A DNA stretch of 64,000 bases from Brachycybe producta (lineage: Eukaryota > Arthropoda > Diplopoda > Playtdesmida > Andrognathidae): contig JAUPFP010000067.1 of the NCBI GenBank assembly GCA_036925085.1, positions 1 through 64,000 on the forward strand, in the 5' to 3' direction. The notes beneath the pieces were generated by a model, which saw nothing but the letters and a program-made list of their open reading frames with translations, was not told the DNA's origin and searched no databases. A program made the position numbers and the translations under genes. Numbering within the stretch: position 1 is the stretch's first letter; each line of letters starts with the position of its first letter. Positions 51,802-63,044 of this stretch are shown here, piece after piece.

Positions 51802-54800
51802 TCAATTCACAGCCGTGACCGTGGTAGCACCTCCGTAAACATCTTTATATCGAAAACTCCACAGGAGCAAAACGTACACAAAACAATCCACGGTACCGGC
51901 AACGTCCAAAATGGTCATGACGATGAAGAGAAACTTGACGAGTGCCAAAACGTCCGAGCACGCGATGCGTTCGTAAATGTAACGACGTCGCAAACCGGAA
52001 CCGGCACTGCGAAAGCAAGTGCAAGACACCAGTTTCGTAGTGTCCAGAGAGGAGCTAGTCGTCGGATTCGAAAGTCGTTCCTCGTCTACATCTCCAACGT
52101 TAGAATCTTCCTTCGTAGAAACCAATCCGCCGAAAGAATGAAGAGGAGACGGAGAAGCTGGAAATGGAACATCTTCGCACGCTTCGAAACTGGAAAACGT
52201 GGCCAAGTGGAGTGCGAAGAAGACGATGGAGCAAACGCAAAGAAGTACAGTGAGTGCGGCCAAAGTAGCACTCAACACCTTTTGACGATTAAAAAAACAA
52301 CATGATCCGATATACAGTGTGTTCCAAAAATGTATAGGGTTTACACGTTTAAGTTCTTAAATTTGAATTTAATAATTTCATAATTAAGAGTAAATATTAG
52401 ATAAATTTTAAATATAAAAGCATTTTACATGTTTTATGTTTAAATTAAATTTCAAGTTCTCAGAATATCGTCGTCCATTCTCGCAAAGGCATTGCTGAAC
52501 ATCGGTGAAAAAACTGATCAATGAACGCATTTTTTTGTATTTTTGCGACAATTCTCTGTGATTTTTTAGCCGTTTTATACAAATCATGGCAAGAAATCGA
52601 ATAAAATTGTCATAAAATTACAAGAAATACGTTAATCGAAGTTCAGCAATGCCTTTTGCGAGAATGGACGACAAGACATTCTGAAAACTTGAAATTTAAT
52701 TTAAAGATAAAACATGTAAAATGCTTTTATATCTAAAATTTATCGTGACATTTCCTCTTAATTATAAAATTATTAAATTCAAATTTTAAGAAAATAAACA
52801 TGGCAGTTATTAACACATATATCCAAAGTGCGTAAACCTAAACATGTTTGAGACACAGGCAATTAGAAATCGGGACAAACAGAAGTTGGCTCCGCCTTTT
52901 TTTACGACGACCGGCAACTTCTAATTGGTTTGTTGTGTGGTTCGACGTTGAAAAAGGCGGAGCATGTGACGTCAGACTACATAACCAACCAATTAGAAGC
53001 TGCCGGTCGTCATAAAAAGGGCGGAGCCAACTTCTGTTCGTCCCGATTTCTAATTGCCTGTGTTTGAGACACTGTCTGTATAAGGTACCAAAAAAATTAG
53101 TAAAACTTACCACGGTGAATTGGTTAGCATGCTAGCAGCCTCCAAGGCGTTTCTTAATTTGGAATCGTGCGATGGAACCGAGTGCAACTAACAGAAAAGC
53201 TTACAAGAAGAACATGCAAGTGAATCGAATCAACAACCGGAAGGACGGAGAGGAGACGAAGCAAACGAAAACAAAGAAAGCCACAAAACCAGAAAGAAAA
53301 ACACTAAAGCTTATCATTATTAGAGCTAGTAGTGGCAACGGGTAGAACCGAACCGTTTCAACTCGGTTCGAAAACCGGTTTAATCCGTTCACGATTTCAG
53401 TTCGTGGATCTTGACAAACCGGTTCAAAAACCAGTTCCCAATAAGCATTAGCAGATTTGCGCAGCACATTAGTTAGAACTTAGAAGTGGCGAAAGGTTAG
53501 GACCGAACCAAACCTACTCGGTTCGGAACCAGTTCGACCTATACTGGCGAACCGTACCCGTTGTACGCATACACGATCAAAACAAAGCATCCATATTTGA
53601 ATTAACGGTAATTTAGATCCAGATTCAAGAAGGAAACAATGTCAGTCGAACTTCAACTTGAGACAGGCATCTGTAGACAGCTTCAGAATTTCTTTGGCTC
53701 CGCCCTTTTACGAGCGTCATCAATTTCTAATTGGTTTATTACTAGGTCTGACGATGTCACATGCTCCAGCCTTTTTATTTCTAATTGGTTCATATTTGGT
53801 CTGACGCTCATAAAAGGGCGGAGCCAAAGAATTTCTGAAGCTGTCTCCAGATGCCTGTCTCAACTTGAGACCAGAGAGCTCACTCTCTCTCTCTCTCTTT
53901 CTCTCCAATATCAACATGTTTTTTTCACAGGCAGTTAGAAATAGGTGAGAACTTCAGTGGGCTCCGCCCTTGTTATGACGACTGTCAACTTCTAATTGGT
54001 TGGTTGTATAGTCTGACGTCACATGCTCCGCCCTTTTCAACGTCGAACCACACAACAAACCAATTAGAAGTTGCCAGTCATAAAACGGGCGGAGCCAACT
54101 GAAGTTTTCACCTATTTCTAACTGCCTGTGTTTTTTTCTTCTATGTTGTAAAAACGATGGCTGAAAAGGATTCAAAATTGATATTCAAGTTGTTCACCTG
54201 CCAAAGTTTCCCTTTTTACCTCTCAGAAAAAAAAAAGTCCAACATTGATTGGCACAAATGTGAAAACATAAGCAAAAAAAAGCGGAAAACAATGCGCATT
54301 TGCAGCAATTCTGATAATGAGTCATCAATAACAACCTTACGATCAGTTAAAATGCAATAACTATAGCATAATTACAAGGTCATTTCAAGCACAAGGACAC
54401 ATTTCCTATTCAATCTGCACTTTTAGCTTAATGTTTTAAGCAATTTATAAAACTAATAAAAAATTATGATGTGATCAGCATATTTATTGGTTTTAGCACA
54501 AAATTAAACCTAAATACAGTTGTATAATACAAAACTTCGCCGAATGTAGGCGCTGCGATCGTTTTTGGTTTAAAAATGGTTTTGTCCAGACATACAAATT
54601 TATAAAAAAATAACTGCACGTGCTAAGCTTATAGAAAGCAATCAGCGTGAAGCTAACACGTCAATGCACGTGCTAATTTTGTTGTTATTGCTCTAAATCA
54701 TTTTTAACGAGAGTTCTTCAAACTTTTGTTGAAGGGCTTTTTGGCTCTATGGGATTTAACATGGGAGTTATAAAAAAATGGACGATTTTAAACATTATTT

Positions 54801-57451
54801 AAAAATAGAAGGACCTTTTTTCAAAATTTCTATAAAGCGACCACTTAATTGAACAATACTTTCTATTGCATTTTGGCGATTTAATGTATCATCATTGAAC
54901 AATTGTGAGGCTATTTCTTGAAATTTAAGTTGCGAGGCTTTGAAAGACAACTAATGGCCTTTCTAATTAGACGAGCGCAGTGAGCACCTTTATAAACTTT
55001 TAACAAATAACGAGCAAATTAAACCAGTCAGTCATCCTAAACGTGTTTCTAGGGTAAAAAAAGTTTTTTTTTTTGTCGAAACTACTGCATTTCTTCAGTT
55101 CTTCGACGAAAGGTTCGTGATTTGTAGGAGTAAAACACAACCCAATGCATTCTTATAAATATTATAAGTTGTAAAGGAGGAGGAGGAGGAGGAAGACATG
55201 TTTGCAATTCAACGAGAAGCACAACAAGCAAGACAACAAACATCGATAAGTCACAAAGAAACATGCAATATTAATAAAAGCATTCATTTACGAACCTTCG
55301 TTTAGTGCGGCGCAACAGCAACTTTTGGTTTAAATTCTAAAAGAAAAAAACAAAGTAAATAATGGGGTTCTTACCTTAAAGAAGTTGGTGACGCTGTTCA
55401 CTCTAAGATCGCCGTAACAACGGGTGATGTAAATCATACCCAACAATCCAGATAGGGACAACTGTTAACAAAATCAGAACCGTCAAACCGAGACATCAGC
55501 TTCATCTTCGTATCGTTTTCTCGATTCGAAAAAAATCTCAATTGGAGCCCGAGAACAGAACAACGAACAAATTGCGGTTCAGAGAAACATGCTCGCGAAC
55601 AGTGTTCGGTTCGTTGTTCTCTTTTCTCGTTTCTTTTAAACATTTTCCCAACGCTTTTTTTTTGCAATCAAAATCAATAAAAACTTCTTACGGGAATTCC
55701 AGCCCAATAGGGCAAGTCTCGTATCCTCAGTGACGGCGTCACGGTTGAAGCGTAAATGGAGACTGCCGTCAAAGTAACGCCGACAAACAGTTGCACTGCG
55801 ACAAGAACGATGAGAAACCTGTAGTAGCGCATCCGTGGCCTGCGACGCCCTTTGAAAACAAAGAGAAAAATAAAATAAAATAATCATTAAAGAAAGCAAT
55901 CAACGTCACACGAGACACACTCAAGCAATCGGTGGTGTAACCGATTCAAGTATTACGAATCATCGGAATCGGACATTTTTCTAAGATAAAATTGTCGGAA
56001 AAACCAAAATGTTTGTCATCCGTGCCTGCTAAGTGTAGATTTAGAAGTCGACTCCTTTGCATGGAACGCCGTGTTGGAGTATGGCGTCCATCGAGTGGCC
56101 TTGGATTCAAATTGACTGGAACGGTTGTTGCCAAAGACTCCAACTGAGACAGACTTGGTCTTAACTGACCCAACTCGTAAACGGATCCTTGCTTTTTTTG
56201 CATCGACGACGCGCCTAATATACATTATATTATATGACATCCGGGGTCAATACCAAGTTCGCCTAACATACTGACATTGACCAGAGCAGGAAGAACCGAA
56301 CCGATAGCACGAACACCCATTCCAAAAACCTTATTATCCACAAGACACATTAGAAATAATCCCATAAAAAATGCTTGTGTAAATGCAAGGTAGATGGCGC
56401 TTGCTACCTTCCATAGGGGTGGCCAACTACACTCGCCGCCAATTAGTTGAAATAGAATGCACCCTTTTAGAGAGGCATCTGTAGACAGCGTCAGAATTTC
56501 TTTGGCTCCGCCCTTTTATGAGTGTCATCAATTACTAGTTGGTTTGTGACTAGGTCTGATGATGTCACATGCTCCGCCCTTTTTTATTTCTAATGGGTTA
56601 TTTCTAATTGGTTATTTCTAATTGGTTATTTCTAATTGGTTTTGATATTTGGTCTGACGCTCATAAAAAGGGCGGAGCCAAAGAAATTCTGAAGCTGTCT
56701 ACAGATGCCTGTGCCTTTTAGGTGCCTAAAAGTGCGTCCAAAACAACCTTAATTATCAGAGCACGTGGACAAACTTAACGCCAGAACACAATATAAGGGA
56801 AGAGAGAGAGAGCACGTGTAAAGGTAAATAGCGATGACGCAATTAAAAGTTTGCCACGTGCAGAAAAAAAAAAGGAAGGACGGTGATTCATAGAGTTGAA
56901 AGAGTGTCAGCAGATTTCTATGGGAAGAGGGTTAGTGGCGCCATCTAAAGCTACACGCGCAAAATAAATGATCTACTTGCATTCTTATGAACAGCTGATT
57001 TTCGAACTCTTTGATTATCCTGTCTTTTCAGAAAAAGTAAAAAAATACTAGAAAGTGTTTTAGAAACTAGAAGGGTAGCCTTAATCACTTAAGAGCGTAT
57101 TTTCATGTTGAAATATCTTTCAAAATAAACTTTTTATAGATCATTTAAGTTTATTTTAAAAAATATCAACATAAAAATACGCTCTTAAGTGATTAAGGCT
57201 ACCCTTCTAGTTTCTAAAACACTTTCTAGTATTTTTTTTTACCTCCTGAATCAGTAAGTTTTTAACAGAAAATATATTTCATTTCTAAACATCAATTTGA
57301 ACTTAAATTTACAAACTTTCATTTCTCACCAAACACACCGATTGATCAATCAATCAATCAATCAATTATTACCTCTATTGATGATGGCCATTGCAACACT
57401 AGTGACCAGTAACTGACCAGATTGACCATTATTAAAGCCCTGAGTCCACAT
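51802..57451 (-). CDS. Tetraspan membrane protein resembling FAM189/ENTREP or TMEM196 (four coding exons)
   Basis: Exons on the minus strand are 57451-57373 (start at 57451, or the nearer ATG at 57391), 55849-55692, 55461-55375 and 52278-51802. Phases agree throughout. From the 57391 start the product is about 246 aa. Four hydrophobic segments are visible: F-L-I-V-L-V-A-V-Q-L-F-V-G, then L-S-L-S-G-L-L-G-M, then T-L-A-A-L-T-V-L-L-C-V-C, then V-K-F-L-F-I-V-M-T-I-L. The loop 'IRDLPYWAGIP' followed by SGLLG matches the pattern (CP-F/Y-WAG...SG.-G) that I associate with FAM189/ENTREP, four-helix membrane proteins linked to endosomal ubiquitin-ligase regulation in vertebrates. The long cytosolic C-tail of vertebrate members is absent, so TMEM196-like is an alternative. 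The third loop is Ser/Asp/Thr-rich. An AATAAA equivalent is at about 51448-51443. Confidence 0.72.
52308..52845. mobile_element. Inverted-repeat mariner-like element in tetraspan intron
   Basis: Arms of about 220 bp; the innermost parts read 'ccattctcgcaaaggcattgctgaac' and 'gttcagcaatgccttttgcgagaatgg'. The left end is 'tacagtgtgttccaaaaatgta'. Related to 16673-17225. Confidence 0.75.
52854..53062. mobile_element. hAT-type MITE with 8-bp target duplication
   Basis: 'cacaggcaattagaaatcgggac' is perfectly inverted at the right. The flanks 'gtttgaga' on both sides form the target-site duplication. Confidence 0.9.
53111..53187 (-). other. Possible frame-breaking (poison) exon of the tetraspan gene
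   Basis: A 77-nt open segment lies between a good acceptor (pyrimidine tract, CTGTTAG|TTGC) and a good donor (CACCGTG|GTAAGT) within the 3-kb intron. 77 nt is not a multiple of 3, and splicing to the next exon would meet a TGA at once. It may be an alternative exon leading to decay, an untranslated alternative first exon, or chance. Confidence 0.3.
53662..53859. mobile_element. hAT-type MITE
   Basis: 'acaggcatctgtagacagcttcagaat' is inverted at the right. The flanking 'tcaacttgag' occurs on both sides, one base removed on the right. Confidence 0.88.
53926..54129. mobile_element. hAT-type MITE with 8-bp target duplication
   Basis: 'cacaggcagttagaaataggtga' is inverted at the right. 'gttttttt' flanks both ends. 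Confidence 0.9.
56000..56205 (-). other. Open segment in tetraspan intron 1, unlikely exon
   Basis: An 85-codon frame rich in Ser, Arg and Leu lies between exons 1 and 2 of the tetraspan gene. No donor or acceptor of fitting phase was found, and exons 1 and 2 join in frame without it. Confidence 0.2.
56471..56713. mobile_element. hAT-type MITE with 8-bp target duplication
   Basis: 'ggcatctgtagacagc' is inverted at the right. The target duplication 'ccttttag' is at 56463-56470 and 56714-56721. An internal 'gttatttctaattg' is repeated four times. Confidence 0.9.
57040..57241. mobile_element. Near-perfect palindrome of the CTAGTTTCTAAAACACTTTCTAG family
   Basis: Arms of about 95 bp: 'actagaaagtgttttagaaactagaagggtagccttaatcacttaagagcg' inverted exactly at the right, and the centre is 'agatcatt'. 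This is the cleanest copy of a family scattered in introns across the window. Confidence 0.9.
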
Positions 57452-57809
57452 TTTTTTTTGAAAACCAAATTTCACGACACAAAAAAAAAAAGAAGGGGAT
57501 TTTTTGTGTTTACTTTTTAAAGTTAACTTTAAAACAACAAACAGCAATTTCGGACGGGTTTTTCTCCTTTTTGTTTTAAAAACAAAATAAATTGATTTAT
57601 AAACTGTTTGTATTTGAAGAAGACGTAATTTTCAGCCAAAGAAGACGAAGAAGAAGAGCGAAAAATTTCACGACCAGAAGAAACAAAACTGAAATAACAT
57701 TTGTTACAACAAAAGTAACAAAAAAAAAACGTCATTTCCAAAAATAATCACAAACTAAAAGAAAAACATTTATATTTGTTTAAAAAAAAAAACACAGTTG
57801 GAACTTCAA

Positions 57810-58870
57810 ATTATTGGACCGGGTCCACATCAAGCTAACAAAACACAAACTCAAGTGTTTCAAGACAAATTGGCGATAATTCTGACAACATGTCTGCAAC
57901 TTTTGTGTTTTGTTTTTGTTTTGTCTGCAATTTCACAAACAATTTCATGTCCGTCACAAGGCATGTTTGTTTTGTCTCGATATTATGCAACACTTTGTCA
58001 ACTTCTTGTCTGTGCAACAGAACAGTTGTGTAGTTTACGTAGGAGACAACTAAAAAAAAAAAAAACCCAAATTTGTGTTGTGTGTCACACAAATTTGTTG
58101 TGGTTTTTGTCTTTTGAGTATACCTGCTGACAATTGTTTCAGTTTTGTTTTGTTTCCAAGATCTGCTTTTTTCCCCCGGCAATTCTGTTATGTTTTTCTG
58201 TCTCGAACTCGTGTTGCATTTTTGTCAGCTTGATGTGAACCCAGCGTTGTGCTCGATCCACATCAAGCTGACAAAACACAAACAAAACAGAAACAGTGAA
58301 AGTGTTTTAAGACAAATTGGCGAAAATTCTGAAAACATGTCTGCAACTTTTATGTTTTGTTTTTGTTTTGTCTGCAATTTCTCAAACAATTCCATGTCCG
58401 TCCTGACTCAAGTCGGGTAAACATTCAAAAGGTTTATGTTTTGTCTCGGTATTACGCAACAGTTTGTCAACTGTTGTCCGTGCAGTTGTGGACAGTTAAG
58501 TATTAAAACAACTACAGAACAGTTGCGTAGTTTACGTAGGAGACAGCTATAGAAAAACAAAAACCCCAATTTGTGTTGTTTCAGAAATTTGTTGTGTTTT
58601 TTTGTCTTGAATATACTGCTGACCGTTGTTTCAGTTTTGTTTTGTTTCCAAGATCTGCTTTTTTCCCCGGCAATTTTGTTATGTTTCTGTCTTGAACTCG
58701 TGTTGCATTTTTGTCAGCTTGATGTGAACCCAGCGCGTTGTGCTCGATCCACATCAAACTGACAAAACACACAACAAAACAGAAACTGTGAAAATGTTTC
58801 AAGACAAATTGGCGACAATTCTAAAACATTTCTGCAACTTTTGTGTTATTTATTTTATCTGCAATTTCAC
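57810..58870 (+). repeat. Large tandem duplication, period about 430-490 bp
   Basis: 'ccacatcaagctaacaaaacacaaac' to 'gcgaaaattctgaaaacatgtctgcaacttttgtg' begins near 57826, 58258 and 58749. The units also share 'tccaagatctgcttttttcccc' and 'cagcttgatgtgaacccagcg', the latter inverted against the unit start. The frames within it are repeat-derived. Confidence 0.85.
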
Positions 58871-59408
58871 AAAGAATTTGTAAAAAAAACACGGAATTTA
58901 TTTCTATTTCCGGTTTGTTTTTATCGTGGTTTCCGTAACTCTATACACAGTTGAAATTTCTATTTTTTTTTTTTGTTGTTGCTTGTTTTTACGAATGTGT
59001 GATCCAGGTTTTACTGTCACCCTAAACCCTCGGTTTTCTCAAAAGTGTTTCCACCACCAATTTTAATAAGAAAGAGAAATGTCTGAGGGGAGAAGGGAGG
59101 GGAGGGAGGCCGCATTCTAAACATAGAATTCAAGAAACTAAAGTCAAGAGTGAGGGGTTTCTTTTAAACACATTTCAGGATTTATGTTAGAAAAGAAGGA
59201 TTAGAAGTTTGAAGAAGATTAGGGTCAAGTCAGGAACCACCCACCAGGCCCTGATTCACAGCAGCAACTTAGGTTACGGAATTTGGCTTTCTTCTTTTCA
59301 GACTCAATCAAAACTAAAGCCGGAATTTTTATTTCCCATCACACATTTCAAACAGAAAATAAACGAACAGAAAAAAAAAAGATGCAAACAAACTGATTTG
59401 CAGAATAG

Positions 59409-59720
59409 TACGGAGCCCTGTTGAGGACATTGAAATAAATAAATTTGACTCGGACTCTTTCAAAATCTCGACTTACTATCTCGAGATCTCGACTTACTAT
59501 CTCGAGATCTCGACTTATATTCTAGACTTACGCTTCAAATCACTGTATACATCTGCAGAAGTTAAGTACCTAACCTAACAGTATTTAACTTCTGCAGATG
59601 TATACAGTGATTTGAAGCGTAAGTCTAGAATATAAGTCGAGATCTCGAGATAGTAAGTCGAGATTTTGAAAGAGTCCGAGTCAAATTTATTTATTTCAAT
59701 GTCCTCAACAGTGCTCCGTA
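59409..59720. mobile_element. 312-bp near-perfect palindrome (GGAGCCCTGTTGAGGACAT family)
   Basis: The arms pair from 'tacggagccctgttgaggacat' to 'aacttctgcagatgtatacag' around an about 18-nt loop 'gtacctaacctaacagta'. The left arm has an extra 21-bp copy of 'tctcgagatctcgacttacta', the only major asymmetry. Confidence 0.93.
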
Positions 59721-60155
59721 GAATAGAAATCAATTCATTAAATTCTTGAAAAAATATTCGAGATTCGAAAACTCGAATCTTCGCGCTTTTTTTCGTCCTT
59801 TCGAATCACTCGAATCCTAACCTTTAAAAAAACTTAAAAACTTTGGTAAAAATTAGTTTTAGAACTCCATTTAACGCCTAATAGAACCGTTCACTAACAA
59901 AAAAAAAACCGGCGATTGTTACAATTTCGGTGGTCAGATCCGGATCACCATTATCACGACCTTGTGGTGACCCTGAGTGAAGCCACACGTGTTTTTTATT
60001 ATTAATAATTTAATATTTACTATTATTTCATTTATTTGTATCTTCTTAACGAATAATATAGGATTCTTATATGAAGGATTCGAGAACCTTTTAGGATTCG
60101 GATTCGAGAAAATTTAGGATTCGTCCTCCACCTCTACTTAAAACTTTAATTACAG

Positions 60156-60317
60156 TAAAACCCGGATAAAACGGACCCTTTAAAAAACGGAAACCTGGCT
60201 AAACAGGAAAAAAAAAACATGTCGAAACTTACCCTATTTAAGTCTATATGAAACGGAAAACTGCTAAAACGGAATAAAACTGGAACCACAGGATTCCGTT
60301 TTATCCAGGTTTTACTG
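60156..60317. mobile_element. Pogo-like MITE (CAGTAAAACCCGGATAAAACGGA)
   Basis: 'cagtaaaacccggataaaacgga' pairs with 'tccgttttatccaggttttactg'. It is very short and palindromic, with no coding content. Confidence 0.75.
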
Positions 60318-60333
60318 ATTTGTTTGTATTTTT

Positions 60334-60790
60334 GGGTCAGACTAAAACACGGAAACTGACGGAAAACGCGCGGAAAAATAAATATTAGGCTACTATAGCC
60401 TTACAAAGCACGGAAGATACGTGTAGACACATGGGAAAGCACGGAAAACACAAACACGGAAAAGTGCGGAAATCACTTACAAACACACGGAAAAGTGCGG
60501 AAATCACTTACAAACACACGGAAAAGTGCGGAAATCACTTACAAACACACGGAAAAGTGCGAAAATCACTTACAAACACACGGAAAACACTTAAAAATAC
60601 GGGAAAGTGTTTGTGTTTTCCGCGCGTTTCCATGTGTTTATAAGCGTTTTCCGCACTTTTCCGTGTGTTTGTGTTTTCCGTGCTTTCCCATGTGTCTGCA
60701 TGTATTTTCCGTGTCTTCTAACGCTTATATAGTAGCCTAATATGGATTTTTCCGCGCGTTTCCATAAATTTCCGTGTTTTAGTCTGACCC
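60334..60790. mobile_element. Foldback element with internal 31-bp tandem array
   Basis: 'gggtcagactaaaacacgga' at the left pairs with 'tccgtgttttagtctgaccc' at the right, and 'attaggctactata' pairs with 'tatagtagcctaat'. The left arm holds about five copies of 'cacggaaaagtgcggaaatcacttacaaaca' (60450-60590), and the right arm has about one. Confidence 0.88.
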
Positions 60791-61147
60791 GTATTTTTTT
60801 ATAATATGTTAATGTTGTTTATGTTAAAGTTCAATTATAATTTGCGTTATCATCATTAGGGCCGCCGACATTTTTATGCAAAGAAATTTGGATTTTTAAA
60901 ATTATTTAAAGAACTCTGATGGGTTCTCAGTCTTTCTGGTGCAAAATGAAGAGAAAGTGTTTTAGAAACTAGAAGGGTTAACTCATAATCACCACTTAAG
61001 AGAGGTTTCATAACAACGTTCTTATAATATTAAAATATATTATCTTTCAAAAATCCTTGAAGGAAAAAAAAAACCCTATTGATGAAATCTAAATTAAGTG
61101 TTTCCTAACTATGAAAACGCCATTCTTTTTATTCTCTTTCTTTGCTC

Positions 61148-61620
61148 CAGATCTACTAGCCTCCATGTACAGCAAAGTGAACTATTGACTTGAAGGAAGA
61201 GGCTAGTAATACGTCAAATAGCTGACTTATGTAGATGCTGACTTCGTTCTCTTCAACATTCAGTACAAACAGGAAACCGCATAAATTCATAATATATTTT
61301 TTTAAAAAAATATCAATGTTTTCTATTGTTTTAGATGGAAATTGGAAGGAAATGCGGCGGCCGAGGTCATGACCTTCGACAATAAGACCAAAAAAACCAA
61401 GAACCGTTTTAATTGGTTGGTTCTCTTAGCATGCAGGTGAATAATAGACGAGAAAATAAAAACAGGAAGCTAAACCGCACATGCGTAAACGGCCGTGAGC
61501 GCTCCAAGCGCCGGAAATTCTTTTCGGAGCCACTAGCCTCTAAGCTAAAGCTGCGAATACAGCGAAAAAGCTGTACAATCTCCTGCATAGAGGCTAAGAG
61601 GCTGCTAATCTAGAAAAAAA
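61148..61620 (+). other. Uncertain segment: possible isolated exon and CTAGCCTC repeats
   Basis: An open segment at about 61336-61436 lies between TTTTAG and AG|GTGAAT and could be an exon, but no partner exon is visible. Flanking 'actagcctc/gaggctagta' inverted pieces suggest repeat DNA. Confidence 0.2.
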
Positions 61621-61668
61621 TATATACATTCCCACGTGTGCCTGTGTCAAAGGTAAGAGCTGTCATCA

Positions 61669-62062
61669 CCACAGGCAAGTATGCCCAGCACTAACTTTTC
61701 GTTTGCCCCGCCCTTTTATGAGCGTCAGACCAAATATTAACCAATTAGAAATCGCCGTTCCTTTATCATCATGCCAATAGATGGCGCTAATGCTCATAAA
61801 AACAGGCAATTAGAAATCAGTTAGAACTTCAGTTGGCTCCGCCCTTTTTATGACGACCGGCAACTTCTAATTGGTTTGTTGTGTGGTTTGACGTTGAAAA
61901 GGGGCGGAGATCATGTGACGTCAGACTACATAACCAATCAATTAGAAATTGCCGGTCGTCATAAAAAGGGGCGGAGCCAACTTCTGTTCGTCCCGATTTC
62001 TAAATGCCTGTTTATAAAAAGGGCGGGGCAAACGAAAAGTTAGTGCTGGACACACTTGCCTG
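61669..62062. mobile_element. hAT-type MITE interrupted by a second MITE
   Basis: The outer element 'ccacaggcaagtatgcccagcac' is inverted at the right ('gtgctggacacacttgcctg'), with the target duplication 'tgtcatca' at 61661-61668 and 62063-62070. It is split by the insertion at 61802-62011. Confidence 0.9.
61802..62011. mobile_element. hAT-type MITE nested in 61669-62062
   Basis: 'acaggcaattagaaatcag' pairs with 'cccgatttctaaatgcctgt'. The interior is almost the same as 52854-53062. The flanks 'cataaaaa' and 'tataaaaa' are consistent with a duplicated target within the older element. Confidence 0.9.
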
Positions 62063-62706
62063 TGTCATCAACCTCATGGACGAACCACGCGACCAAATCG
62101 GTCAATCAATTGTGACAAGTGACCGAGTACGCGCGTGCGCGCGTAAAAACGAATGGAACCAACGGGCGTTGTCAACTCATATCTCGGTTCTGAAAAACAG
62201 AAAAACTGCTCTGATCTTAAATAAAACTTAGCTAAAACCTCGTTAAAATATATACCACACTTAACGAACACAACTTTTACCATGCTTGTTACCCATTACG
62301 ATTCATACAGGTAAAAATGAGCTAAACGGCGATCAAATACGCGTTTTGTTTAGTAAACTAATACGTTTACGCGAAGAAAACGAATGTTGTTGACTCACAA
62401 ACATAGAAGCATTTCAACGTATTTGTCCAAGGTAAACTAAATAACAATAATATAATCCATTCAATAACATTACTCCATGTGTTCAAGTCACACGATACGA
62501 GTTCAAGTGCGAAGGGAAATAAACAAACTTATCATTCACTGCGCGTGCGCGGCAATAAACACTATATTCTCATTGGTTGTTATCAGAAGTGACGATTAGA
62601 AAAAAATAACGTCACATCTGATTACGACCAATTAGATTTGAAAACACTTCCTCTCTCTCTTCTTTGATCAAACACACAAGGAAACGACATACAAGAAAAT
62701 CACGTA

Positions 62707-62891
62707 CGAGATTTACAGCAGAGCCGGAGCGTATGGCAAGCCCGTCCAAAGCCATTTTTACTTTTTGTTTTTTATCCGGATTTTACTTGATATTCAGATT
62801 AGAATTGAGAATAACAGTAAAAGCGCGGATAAAAACTAAAATGGGGCTTGCTATCAATGATTAATACGCTTTGCTGGCGGTGTAAATCTTA
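62707..62891. mobile_element. Degenerate foldback element
   Basis: 'agatttacagcagagccggagcgtatggcaagccc' is imperfectly inverted at 'ggggcttgctatcaatgattaatacgctttgctggcggtgtaaatct'. Confidence 0.65.
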
Positions 62892-63005
62892 AGAGAAACA
62901 CGTACATGATTGTTTTCTATGTCTTCCCCCTTAGTTTCTCACCGATTAGTCAATCTGTATTTCGTAATTCACCGGTTAATTTATATCATTTATGAAATCA
63001 GAGTG

Positions 63006-63044
63006 TGACGTCACGCCTATATATTTACTAAAGACGTGACGTCA
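63006..63044. promoter_or_regulatory. Paired CRE palindromes (TGACGTCA)
   Basis: TGACGTCA occurs at 63006-63013 and 63037-63044 with TATATA between them, about 570 bp upstream of the TATA box at 63584. They match the CREB/ATF consensus; function is inferred only. Confidence 0.35.

Noticed and set aside
53201-53467. 88-codon minus-strand frame with hydrophobic stretch
   Set aside because: Falls on locally duplicated 'accgaaccgtttcaactcggttcg'-type repeats in an intron; no splice sites of matching phase.
57798-58762. Three frames with hydrophobic and Cys-rich stretches
   Set aside because: They fall on the large tandem duplication and repeat the same sequence in different frames.
62664-62864. 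66-codon frame with a hydrophobic segment
   Set aside because: Lies within a degenerate foldback element. The matching inverted arm explains the sequence.
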